Shown piece after piece: positions 8,293 to 15,799 of a stretch of 56,392 bases of DNA. Under the pieces are notes generated by a model, which had not been told where the DNA came from, did no database searches, and was given only the letters and a program-made list of their open reading frames with translations. The first letter of the stretch is position 1. The number at the start of each line of letters is the position of its first letter. The DNA comes from Oligoflexia bacterium (GTDB lineage: Bacteria; Bdellovibrionota; UBA1018; CAIPTA01; JAALKR01), in NCBI GenBank assembly GCA_011087955.1, contig JAALKR010000003.1:37459-93850 (forward strand), in the 5' to 3' direction. The position numbers were made by a program, and so were the translations under genes.

Positions 8293-10063
8293 GAAAAAAC
8301 ATCTACTCGCTATTTTCTTGATTCTGTTTCTTTTTTCGACTAGCTCATTTGCAAATGTATGTCGGGTTAAGCCTGAAGACATGCCTGAGCGGCTAGCTGG
8401 TCGGACCCATTGTGTTGCAAACCGGGAGTTCGATAGCCAGCAATTCGGCACCGTGGCGGCCGGGTCGTTGAGTGCACATAGATCTTGCCTAGACTTGGTT
8501 TATAAACGAGAGGCGGCCAGGCAAAATTACGCAGCCGTCATGGAATCAGGCACCTGTTATATCAACGACCTTAACGGTCACGACATATCCGGTGGGCAGG
8601 CATCGAGTTACCATTCCATGCTGGACATGTATAAAAAGCAGAGTGAGCTGGAAGCGTCAATAGTGGGCAATCTTAATAAAGATATAGAAACTATGAGGGC
8701 TTCTTTTCGCGCAGCTAAGCATACAATGGACAGACAAAGCGCGCTTCTCCATCAGCAGCACGCGGCAGGCACCGCTACAGAGGCTGGATTCACGCAATTA
8801 GCCTTAGAAGAGCTTCTGCAGAACATGGAACGAACTCAGAAGATGATAGAAGTTCTGCACAAAGTTCGCGCTCGTCATGATCTTATGCTAGCCGAGGCGA
8901 CTCGTAATGGTCATGAAATACAAACACGAATTGCACGAATCGATGAGGCAACTTCTGTTCCAGATATGGATAGTTTGCCAGGTGGTGCGCGAGTTTCGGA
9001 GAGTGCACAAGAGCTTATATATGATGATGACTCTGTTGCGAGCGAGCTATCTGAGTGTTTTAGCGATGAAGATTTAAATGAATTAGAGGCTATGGGGGCT
9101 ATGGGTGACCCTAGGCTCGGTGGACTAGATCGAGTAGACAACACAAATCGAGCAGACAACACAACTGCTTCTCCCACTGTCGACGATGTAGCAGTGGTTG
9201 ATGATGTAGTAATGGTTGATGGTAGACCATATGCAGTCGAGGGCAGAGATATGGCCACCGCTTTATTCGAAGAGCCGCAGGATCTACATAGTAATTTTAT
9301 ACAGAAACTTGCCAACACTTGTATTCCATGTGACACGGGCCTCATCGACCCCCGCGCCCAGGCCCTGTCTATGGTGCTTGCAGGACTGGAAAGAGTTGGA
9401 GCAGGTGAAGACCCTGTGAACCAAGCCATAGAAGCCGGTACAGATAGGGCTTTGGAATGGGCTGAAGATAGATACCCTGAGCAAACGGCTACTGTGCTTG
9501 ATGGTCTTGGAGAGATCGGAAGTGCTGTTAATGAGGTAGTTACATATGTGGATGACAGAACAGGAAATGTAGTCTCAGAGAATTGGAACGAGCTTCCAGA
9601 ACATACTCGTAATCAGATCAAGGGGGCTGGAATAGTTGCCTCCGTCGTTGTACCAGTAGCACGCCTATCCAAAATCAGAAAACTAGGATCAGGCCCAGAA
9701 CCGCCGCCGGATGCAGGAGGAGCTGTAGCGACACGAACAGTTGACGTGCCAGATCCCGAACATGAACTTTTTCTTGATACCATAGTTGATCATTCTTTTG
9801 AAAAGCATGTAGTCGTTCAAGGCGAATTCAAAGGGCTGGGGATTAGAACTCGGGCACAGTTCAGAACTCATGTTAATAGTGTAGTAGAAAATCCAAGCAG
9901 CGTACGTTACTCGAGGAGGGGGGTTGTTTATATTCAGGAGTCCACAGGTACGGTTGTATGGCGTAATCCAGGCGGAAGGGGTACTATGTTTCAACCCAGG
10001 AATTGGGACGAATATATTTCTAACTTGCCCAAACGAACAACACCGTATTCTGGGAGCGAGTAA
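8291..10063 (+). CDS. Exported modular protein with C-terminal polymorphic-toxin-like domain
   Basis: 590 residues with a GTG start placed by the AGGGG ribosome site. Residues 1-21 are a clear Sec signal (MKKHLLAIFLILF..SSFA). The N-terminal half is helical and Cys-containing (C24, C41, C66, C89), and residues 240-320 are acidic and low-complexity. A C-P-C motif (C344-C347) and a hydrophobic pre-toxin-like segment (about 433-465) precede a ~80-residue C-terminal domain (499-580) carrying DHSFEKHV, QGEFKGLGIRTRAQF, STGTVVWRNP and GTMFQP. From memory this pattern matches small RNase-type toxin domains of polymorphic toxins (BECR-like fold); H501, H506, E512 and T565 are candidate active-site residues. 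An immunity-sized gene follows 2 bp later. The family assignment is inference; the architecture is directly visible. It lies in a damaged accessory island between alaS and recA. Confidence 0.7.
   Translation: MKKHLLAIFLILFLFSTSSFANVCRVKPEDMPERLAGRTHCVANREFDSQQFGTVAAGSLSAHRSCLDLVYKREAARQNYAAVMESGTCYINDLNGHDISGGQASSYHSMLDMYKKQSELEASIVGNLNKDIETMRASFRAAKHTMDRQSALLHQQHAAGTATEAGFTQLALEELLQNMERTQKMIEVLHKVRARHDLMLAEATRNGHEIQTRIARIDEATSVPDMDSLPGGARVSESAQELIYDDDSVASELSECFSDEDLNELEAMGAMGDPRLGGLDRVDNTNRADNTTASPTVDDVAVVDDVVMVDGRPYAVEGRDMATALFEEPQDLHSNFIQKLANTCIPCDTGLIDPRAQALSMVLAGLERVGAGEDPVNQAIEAGTDRALEWAEDRYPEQTATVLDGLGEIGSAVNEVVTYVDDRTGNVVSENWNELPEHTRNQIKGAGIVASVVVPVARLSKIRKLGSGPEPPPDAGGAVATRTVDVPDPEHELFLDTIVDHSFEKHVVVQGEFKGLGIRTRAQFRTHVNSVVENPSSVRYSRRGVVYIQESTGTVVWRNPGGRGTMFQPRNWDEYISNLPKRTTPYSGSE
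9952..9993 (+). repeat. Source segment of the toxin remnant (codons 555-567 of the toxin)
   Basis: This 42-bp part of the toxin domain (coding VVWRNPGGRGTMFQ) recurs at 10330-10371 with one mismatch, fused directly to a copy of the toxin leader. Confidence 0.9.
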
Positions 10064-10065
10064 CT

Positions 10066-10272
10066 ATGAAGATAAGAGATAAGACCGACAAAACTGTGAC
10101 CATTGAGATGACGCACGAACAAGTGTTAATGATTGTGGCTTTGGTAAGAGAATCCTGCTTTGGTACACCAATGCACGGATTTGATATTCGTGTCGGCTAC
10201 CCGCCAGAAACTGTAGGAGAAATTGCTTCCGAGTTGAACAATCTTCTTCATGAAGTCGGCGTATCTGAGTGA
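10066..10272 (+). CDS. Probable immunity protein for the upstream toxin
   Basis: 68 residues, no signal peptide, so cytoplasmic. It starts 2 bp after the toxin stop codon, using a GGGAGCGAG ribosome site inside the toxin's last codons, the tight coupling usual for toxin/immunity pairs. The sequence (VTIEMTHEQVLMIVALVRE ... GFDIRVGYPPETVGEIASELNNLL) looks like two or three helices around a short loop, resembling small immunity proteins found downstream of related toxin domains. The function is inferred from position, size and this resemblance. It is the last intact gene of the island; a second copy of the toxin leader begins 10 bp after its stop. Confidence 0.6.
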   Translation: MKIRDKTDKTVTIEMTHEQVLMIVALVRESCFGTPMHGFDIRVGYPPETVGEIASELNNLLHEVGVSE

Positions 10273-10282
10273 TGAGTTCACG

Positions 10283-10332
10283 ATTTAATTAGTACGATAA
10301 AATATTAAGAGGAGAGATAGGGGCACCGGGGT
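10283..10332 (+). repeat. Toxin leader repeat, copy 2
   Basis: It matches 8243-8292 at 46 of 50 positions, including the complete ribosome-site region. Where the first copy continues into GTG-AAA-AAA (toxin start), this one changes into GTT-GTA-TGG, i.e. codon 555 of the toxin. It shows that a second toxin gene once stood here. Confidence 0.9.
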
Positions 10333-10380
10333 TGTATGGCGTAATCCAGACGGAAGGGGTACTATGTTTCAGGTGTGAAA
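10330..10380 (+). pseudogene. Remnant of a second toxin gene (internal deletion)
   Basis: Bases 10330-10371 repeat toxin codons 555-567 with one mismatch and are joined directly to the duplicated leader. The junction replaces the GTG start with GTT (codon 555) in the same frame, then gives VVWRNPDGRGTMFQV and a TGA at 10376-10378. So codons 1-554 of the second copy (about 1.66 kb) are missing, and the homology also stops at 10371. GG shared at the junction is compatible with a short-homology deletion. There is no usable start codon; it is dead. Confidence 0.85.
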
Positions 10381-10667
10381 TTCCAAAGAAAGGTTGCCGT
10401 GCTGGAGTCTTGAAAGGGTTTGTAGATGATATAATACATCGGGAGGATAAAGAGGCGGAGCATGCCCCAGGAGATATCGCCCCTTAGTTCAATCCAAAAG
10501 CGCTCAGCGAACCCATACTCGGCAATTTTGTTCAAGCGATTTAAGTTATGGCCATCATCCATAAGCCCCCAAAAAGGGCGAATGTAGAGAATAATTCCAG
10601 CGAGCAGGAGGTGCATCAGTATAAGTGCGCCGAGATAGAATCTTTGGCGTTTGATACTGTCGGGCAT
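10362..10667 (-). pseudogene. 5' fragment of a polytopic membrane protein gene, truncated by the toxin island
   Basis: It starts well (AGGAG 6 nt before ATG at 10667) and reads as the N-terminus of a membrane protein: a first transmembrane helix (FYLGALILMHLLLAGIILY), then WGLMDDGHNLNRL, and the start of a second helix (LRLFILPMYYIIYK). The layout, with an acidic motif in the first periplasmic loop, recalls large membrane glycosyltransferases, but that is a weak guess. The frame runs only about 97 native residues; the last residues (PET) and stop codon come from antisense toxin-remnant DNA. The rest of the gene is not in the window. It sits 76 bp downstream of recA on the same strand. I infer that arrival or rearrangement of the toxin cassette cut the gene. 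Confidence 0.65.
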
Positions 10668-10743
10668 GCACTCTCCTGTCTGAATTCTTTGGGTTTAGTC
10701 GTTTGCAGCCTATAGAAAGCTACATGGAGGACTACACAGAGAG

Positions 10744-11907
10744 CTACTTAGAGGGTTTCTTAGCCGCGGGTGTTTTCTTCGTTTCTATTGGTTTCATTTC
10801 CGTTTTGACCCCTGCTTTGACTTCTACTGTAGCAGGAGCTGCCGCCACTTCACCGTTCGGTAAGTTAATACCTTTCGTGTTATAGACCTTGCGACGAATT
10901 TCCAAGAGTAGCTCAGGGCGCTCCTTAAGCATCTTACGAACATTGTCCCGCCCTTGGCCTAGGCGCTCATCACCATAAGCAAACCAAGTGCCAGACTTGT
11001 TAACAATATTCATGTCTGTAGCCATGTCTAGGATATCGCCTTCTTTCGAAATACCTTCACCGTAGATAATATCGAATTCAACTTGCTTAAACGGAGGCGA
11101 AACTTTGTTTTTCACCACTCGAACGCGCGTACGGTTACCCACAACTTCGTCGCCATTCTTAATCGAAGCTACGCGGCGAACATCTAAACGGCAAGAAGAG
11201 TAGAATTTAAGTGCATTTCCACCAGTAGTCGTTTCCGGGTTACCGAACATTACACCAATTTTCATCCGGATCTGGTTAATAAAAATAACAGTGGCTCCAG
11301 TTTTATGGATTGAGCCAGTCAGCTTACGCAAGGCCTGGGACATAAGTCGAGCTTGCGCACCCATCTGGTGGTCGCCCATATCGCCTTCTAGTTCCGCCCG
11401 TGGAACTAGAGCCGCAACCGAATCCACAATCAAGATGTCCACACCAGAACTTTTAATCAGCATGTCTGTAATTTCTAGGGCTTGTTCACCAGTATCTGGC
11501 TGAGAAATCAACATTTCGTCGACGTTCACACCAAGGTTGCGTGCGTACTCTACATCAAGAGCGTGCTCCGCATCGATGAAAGCGGCTGTGCCACCTTGCT
11601 TTTGCGCTTCGGCTACAAGGTGTAAGGCAAGCGTCGTTTTACCGGAAGACTCTGGCCCATAAATCTCAATAACTCTACCTTTTGGAACGCCACCTACGCC
11701 GAGAGCGATGTCCAGGGAAAGCGAGCCAGTCGGAATGGCAGTGATGCCTTCATAAAGGTTATCTCCAGAGCCTAAGCGCATGATTGAACCGCGACCGAAC
11801 TGCTTTTCGATCGATTGGATTGCCATGTCGAGTGCTTTGGACTTATTGGCGGCGTCGTTTCTGCCGTTGCTGCTATTTCTGCTATTGTTGTTTGTTTGTA
11901 GAGCCAT
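10744..11907 (-). CDS. recA: Recombinase RecA
   Basis: 387 residues. It is the strand-exchange ATPase of homologous recombination and coprotease for SOS repressors. The Walker A motif GPESSGKTT is at residues 84-92; the family signatures [14 protein letters not shown] and the loop-2 region [17 protein letters not shown] are intact. The C-terminus has an extended Ala/Lys/Pro tail instead of the usual acidic tail. ATG at 11907 is preceded by AAGGGGAAG. It lies downstream of pgpA and cinA on the same strand, a classic neighbourhood, but 247 bp separate it from cinA, so it likely has its own promoter. I could not find a convincing LexA box in that gap. Confidence 0.98.
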   Translation of the reverse strand: MALQTNNNSRNSSNGRNDAANKSKALDMAIQSIEKQFGRGSIMRLGSGDNLYEGITAIPTGSLSLDIALGVGGVPKGRVIEIYGPESSGKTTLALHLVAEAQKQGGTAAFIDAEHALDVEYARNLGVNVDEMLISQPDTGEQALEITDMLIKSSGVDILIVDSVAALVPRAELEGDMGDHQMGAQARLMSQALRKLTGSIHKTGATVIFINQIRMKIGVMFGNPETTTGGNALKFYSSCRLDVRRVASIKNGDEVVGNRTRVRVVKNKVSPPFKQVEFDIIYGEGISKEGDILDMATDMNIVNKSGTWFAYGDERLGQGRDNVRKMLKERPELLLEIRRKVYNTKGINLPNGEVAAAPATVEVKAGVKTEMKPIETKKTPAAKKPSK

Positions 11908-11937
11908 GCTTTCTTCCCCTTTTGATGGTTAGATTTT

Positions 11938-11963
11938 AAAAATTCCTAAATTCAAAAATTCCT
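11938..11963. repeat. Paired 10-bp direct repeats in the recA leader
   Basis: AAAAATTCCT occurs at 11938-11947 and 11954-11963, a 16-bp period, within an AT-rich block framed by AGATTTT and AAAATCT. It lies 30-56 bp upstream of the recA start codon. It may be an operator or simply AT-rich leader sequence. The remainder of the 11908-12154 gap holds no gene I can see. Confidence 0.35.
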
Positions 11964-12154
11964 GACTTTTAAAAAATCTGCTTAAATTGGTAGCACATGA
12001 GGTGCAAACTGAGAAGCAAGGACGAAGGGTAATGCGAGGCGTATTTTAAAGTTTTTTTAGACGCAGTGTTTGAATTTACGACGACTGGCTGGGTTATCGC
12101 TCTAGGTCATCATTTGGACTAGACCATCCGCTAAATTCATAGCTGCGCATTAGC

Positions 12155-13438
12155 TTAACGCGTTGATGACATGGATTCCAGCTCTAGACGCAATAGGTTT
12201 AAAGCTAATACAACGGCGTAGCGCCGGTTTTGCTCTCGTGTGCCTTTACCCTGTTTACATAGTACGTGGCGAGTAATCGTCCGCTTTGGGCCAGCTACCG
12301 CACACCACAAAGTGCCAACAGGTTTTTCTTTACTGCCACCTCCTGGTCCAGCAATGCCGCTAATAGCCACAGCAAAGTCACTTTGCTGTTTATCCCGAAC
12401 ACCTTCTGCCATTTCACATACGACTGCTTCTGAGACGGCTCCGTGTCGACGAAGGGTCGCGGCTTGCACGCCAAGGATTCTTTGTTTTGTCTCGTTGCTA
12501 TAGGAAACAACTCCGCCCAAATAAGTGTCAGAAGAACCGGAGATGTCCGTCAAAGCTGCTCCAATCATGCCCCCCGTGCAGGATTCCGCTGTCGATATAG
12601 TTACGCTTATTTCCGATGAGCAACTCAAAACATTTTGCGCTAAAGATTCATTCTTACGCGTAAATATAAATTGTTTCAATGTACGATTAAGAGCAGCGAC
12701 AAAGCGTTTGCGCTCCTCCTTCGTAGCCGAACGTTTTCCGCGTCCTTGCCAAAATTCAACGCGAATTTGGATGATGGGGAAGGGAATCAAGCAAGAAAAT
12801 GAGAAGTTATCGCCAAATTTTTTTTGCGCTTGCTCTACGTCCGATGCGATCAAGGAGTAGAGATCGGCTTCCTTTGCACCAAAGCACTGCCAAATCAACG
12901 CCTCTTTGATCCTTTGTGGACTCTTGTCGGACGCAAGAATTCGAGGCAAAAGCACCTTCTCTAGCATAGGGCGACACTCCCTGGGTACTCCGGGCAAAAA
13001 GGAATAATTTGTCTTACGTGCACACAACCAAAAACCGGGGGCAATACCCCAACGATTGTCGATGATTTTCGCCTTCTTTGGAAGAAAAGCCTGTCGCCTC
13101 TGAGTCAGGCTATACTTCTGTTTTTCAGGAGCTAGTTGCCGTCGAATCATCTTCTCCGCTGCAGGTAAATAGACCTGTGGTTGCTTGGAGAATTTTGCTG
13201 CTGCCATTGCGGTGATATCATCGGCCGTTGGGCCGAGCCCTCCCGAGACAATGACTTCATCATAGATGCTTAAGTCTTCGAGTGCCGCTACAATAGCGTC
13301 TGCGTTATCCTCCACCATACGAACTTCTTGAACAGTTAATCCAGCGCCTTTCAGTACAGCTGCAAAAAAGCTTGCATTTGAATTGGTTGTTCGCCCATCG
13401 AGGAGTTCATCACCAATGTTTAGAATCGCAATTTTCAT
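12155..13438 (-). CDS. cinA: CinA family protein (NMN amidohydrolase/ADP-ribose pyrophosphatase type)
   Basis: 427 residues, the normal two-domain length. The N-terminal MoaB/MogA-like domain starts MKIAILNIGDELLDG and has IVSGGLGPTADD; the C-terminal PncC domain shows TAESCTGGMIGAALTDISGS and GIAGPGGGSKEKPVGTLW, the nicotinamide-nucleotide amidase site. It recycles NMN formed by DNA ligase, hence the frequent link with recA and competence. It stands 12 bp downstream of pgpA and upstream of recA. Its ribosome site lies in a small GGGTG/CACCC inverted repeat just before ATG, which might damp translation. All expected motifs are present. Confidence 0.93.
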   Translation of the reverse strand: MKIAILNIGDELLDGRTTNSNASFFAAVLKGAGLTVQEVRMVEDNADAIVAALEDLSIYDEVIVSGGLGPTADDITAMAAAKFSKQPQVYLPAAEKMIRRQLAPEKQKYSLTQRRQAFLPKKAKIIDNRWGIAPGFWLCARKTNYSFLPGVPRECRPMLEKVLLPRILASDKSPQRIKEALIWQCFGAKEADLYSLIASDVEQAQKKFGDNFSFSCLIPFPIIQIRVEFWQGRGKRSATKEERKRFVAALNRTLKQFIFTRKNESLAQNVLSCSSEISVTISTAESCTGGMIGAALTDISGSSDTYLGGVVSYSNETKQRILGVQAATLRRHGAVSEAVVCEMAEGVRDKQQSDFAVAISGIAGPGGGSKEKPVGTLWCAVAGPKRTITRHVLCKQGKGTREQNRRYAVVLALNLLRLELESMSSTR

Positions 13439-13450
13439 GGGTGCTCACCC

Positions 13451-13960
13451 CTAAGTTAGTAACGGTAAGGCAAAACGCTCAAACAATGCCACAGGCACTA
13501 GGGCCCAAACGGCTGCGGCCACATCATCGACGACGACACCTAAACCGCCGGGGATATTTTTGTCTAGCCATCGGACGGGAAAGGGCTTAGTGATGTCAAA
13601 CAAGCGGAAGCTTAGAAATGAAACTAGATAGCTTAAAAAATTTGGACTGGCGATTGCCGTAACGATAAAAATTCCAACGGCTTCATCGACGACAATTTTC
13701 TGATTGTCGTGAGTGCCGGTGGCAAGACAATAATGATGCGCCGCCCAGACGCCGACGAGAAACACTGCGACAGTTAGAGTCACACCCAGCCACCATGGGC
13801 CGCTCCAGAGAAACCATGCAAGTGGAAGGGCTGCCAGTGAGCCCCAGGTGCCGGGGGCCTTCGGCAAGAGACCAGAATAAAAGAATGTGGCGATGATACT
13901 TGCGAGGTGCCAAAGTGGTCCACTTTGACGATCATCCGTGTTTGTATCTGGGGCAGACAT
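13451..13960 (-). CDS. pgpA: Phosphatidylglycerophosphatase A
   Basis: 169 residues, an inner-membrane enzyme that removes phosphate from phosphatidylglycerophosphate to give phosphatidylglycerol. Signatures: GLLPKAPGTWGSLAALP, DNQKIVVDEAVGI and FRLFDITKPFPVRWLDK...GGLGVVVDD, which include the acidic catalytic residues, plus hydrophobic helices between them. It heads the pgpA-cinA(-recA) group and is divergent from the gene at 14058, so the 97-bp gap should hold promoters for both directions. Length and motifs are typical. Confidence 0.95.
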   Translation of the reverse strand: MSAPDTNTDDRQSGPLWHLASIIATFFYSGLLPKAPGTWGSLAALPLAWFLWSGPWWLGVTLTVAVFLVGVWAAHHYCLATGTHDNQKIVVDEAVGIFIVTAIASPNFLSYLVSFLSFRLFDITKPFPVRWLDKNIPGGLGVVVDDVAAAVWALVPVALFERFALPLLT

Positions 13961-14008
13961 GTTGCGATTGTGGGTAATGCGCTATGGATTGTCAATAGGG
14001 AGGAGAGG

Positions 14009-14028
14009 TTTGTAAATATTTGTAAATA
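14009..14028. repeat. Tandem 10-bp repeat in the divergent promoter region
   Basis: TTTGTAAATA is present twice head to tail, midway between the divergent starts of pgpA and the 14058 gene. Position suggests a regulator site or an AT-rich promoter element; no protein can be named. Confidence 0.4.
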
Positions 14029-14057
14029 GAGGGGAAATACACTACGCTGTGGGGACA

Positions 14058-15317
14058 ATGAAGGATGGAGACAGTGTGGCATTGCGCGAATATTTAGAGT
14101 CTCTGCGTCTAAGTCGAGATATTCTCGACGTGATGCTAGGCGGTCGTTCGTCGATTGATACACGTGGGGGTCTGTTACCGGTTGCAGATTTGGATTCAGC
14201 CTCTTTTTTCATCGACGCCTATGGGTACAAGGCAGATGAGCCGATTCAAGCGGCAGAATTGCTTGGCGTGTACCAAGAGTCCATGCGCTTTATCCAAAAA
14301 TATTTTTTAAAACCCGGTTCGGCTACAGGTTATGAGCTAACGATTCCACAAACCTTTTATGAGTTGCAAGATATTCGGAAACTCCTTCTCTACGTTACGG
14401 AGACAGACTTAAAGCATGAGGAGCAAAAGCTTTGGGCCTGCGCGATTTTGAGGGTGATGCATACAATTTGTCATTTAGACAAAGATATCCGTGCGGACTA
14501 TTTATCAACGATTCAACAGCAGGTTTTTGATCGCTTTTACAAAGTGGTGCAAAACGTTGATGATCGAATTTATCTCGATGACTCGAAAGACTCGAGCCCA
14601 ATCGAATTGATGCATTTTCATACCAAGCCGCGAAAGTCTCGAGATTCACAGGTTCTCAAGCTATTACATAAACAAGAAAACGTAGCGGAAGATATTTATG
14701 ACCAAGTTGGAGTTCGATTTGTCACGAGATCCAGAATGGATTCTTTGCGCGTGTTGAAATTTTTACGAGATCGCAGTCTCGTTATTCCTGGCAATGTAAA
14801 GCCATCCCGTTCGCGGAACGCTTTGGTGGATCCGTTTCTTTATCGACGAGTGTGGCGAGAGGTGCGCTCACAAGTGGAAAAAGATCATTTGCGTACGCCG
14901 GGAGAGATTGATGCCTATATTGAAAAGCGATTGCAGGAGCAACCAAAGGAGTCAAAAATTAACGGTACCTCAAATCCGTTTAGTTCAGAGAGTTATACTG
15001 CAATCCAATTTACATGTCGGCAGCTAATCAAATACCGCAACCCAGTTTATGATGATGTAAAAAAGATAAAAGCTATGGTGATGGAAAGTGGCATAGACGA
15101 ATTAAAGAAATTTGCCGATCGCGTGGATATTGGTCAGCTATCCCGTGAGCATTCATTCTTTTATCCGTTTGAAGTTCAGATTATGGATGCTCGCAGTTAT
15201 GAGGAGGCACAAAGTGGCCTTGCAGCTCACAAGTCATACAAAGCAGCCCAAGTTGGAGTAGCCGCGCTTCGGGTGTTGGGTACGCTAGTTCCGTCGAATG
15301 AACGTGGCAACACTTAG
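14058..15317 (+). CDS. TIGR04552-type protein with RelA/SpoT synthetase-like core
   Basis: About 419 residues from ATG 14058 (GTG at 14049 possible, with GAGGGG further upstream; numbering below uses the GTG). It appears to belong to a conserved deltaproteobacterial family known to me as TIGR04552. Residues 213-400 show a pattern like the (p)ppGpp synthetase fold: DQVGVRF (D218..R223) against the classic D-x-x-G-x-R motif, SYTAIQF (Y316) against GYRSIH, and PFEVQIMD...HKSYK (E375, H394) against E-[IV]-Q-[IL]...H..YK. The catalytic Asp and Glu positions are kept, but the His of the GTP-binding loop is Gln. So it may be a divergent nucleotidyltransferase; the activity is inference. The N-terminal 200 residues are helical and of unknown role. 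It stands 26 bp upstream of an SxtJ/carbamoyltransferase pair. Confidence 0.65.
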   Translation: MKDGDSVALREYLESLRLSRDILDVMLGGRSSIDTRGGLLPVADLDSASFFIDAYGYKADEPIQAAELLGVYQESMRFIQKYFLKPGSATGYELTIPQTFYELQDIRKLLLYVTETDLKHEEQKLWACAILRVMHTICHLDKDIRADYLSTIQQQVFDRFYKVVQNVDDRIYLDDSKDSSPIELMHFHTKPRKSRDSQVLKLLHKQENVAEDIYDQVGVRFVTRSRMDSLRVLKFLRDRSLVIPGNVKPSRSRNALVDPFLYRRVWREVRSQVEKDHLRTPGEIDAYIEKRLQEQPKESKINGTSNPFSSESYTAIQFTCRQLIKYRNPVYDDVKKIKAMVMESGIDELKKFADRVDIGQLSREHSFFYPFEVQIMDARSYEEAQSGLAAHKSYKAAQVGVAALRVLGTLVPSNERGNT

Positions 15318-15343
15318 AGTTTATGGACGGGATAAGATAGGGA

Positions 15344-15775
15344 ATGCAGAAGTTCAAAAATTATCATGACCCAGACAGTTTTCCTTTGCCGAGTGAGCGC
15401 TCCTTTGGCCTGACCTTTTTATTTATTTTCTTAATTTTAGGCGTTTGGCCTCTCCTTTTTGGGAACCGAGTAAGAGATTTACATGCGGTATTTTGGGGTA
15501 TTGGTGGTCTTTGTGGATTGTTCGGCCTTGCCTTTCCAAAGGCACTCTATTACCCAAATATTGCGTGGTTTAAGTTTGGCATGCTTCTACATAAAATTGT
15601 GAACCCAATTGTAATGGGGGTAATATTTTATGGAGTGATTACGCCGTATGCTCTTTTCATCCGTGGGATTGGTAAAAAAATAATGCCGCTGGAGCCGGAT
15701 AAACAGGTAGATACCTATTGGACTAATCGGAATCCTCCCGGCCCGAAGCCTGACACAATGAAGTATCAATTCTAG
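15344..15775 (+). CDS. SxtJ family membrane protein
   Basis: 143 residues with three hydrophobic segments (FGLTFLFIFLILGVWPLL; LHAVFWGIGGLCGLFGLAF; PIVMGVIFYGVITPYALFI) and a polar C-terminus ending PKPDTMKYQF. Proteins of this size and pattern are found next to NodU/CmcH-type carbamoyltransferases in saxitoxin-type and many exopolysaccharide or lipid clusters; the function is unknown. Here it is directly followed, 24 bp later, by such a carbamoyltransferase, which supports the call. The small DUF5989 protein that often completes the trio is not visible in the gap. Confidence 0.75.
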   Translation: MQKFKNYHDPDSFPLPSERSFGLTFLFIFLILGVWPLLFGNRVRDLHAVFWGIGGLCGLFGLAFPKALYYPNIAWFKFGMLLHKIVNPIVMGVIFYGVITPYALFIRGIGKKIMPLEPDKQVDTYWTNRNPPGPKPDTMKYQF

Positions 15776-15799
15776 GCTTGAGGTTGCGATAAAGATACA

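Noticed and set aside
8911-9429. Minus-strand 172-residue Ser-rich frame opposite the toxin gene
   Set aside because: Antisense shadow of acidic low-complexity codons; it has no start signal and no family match.
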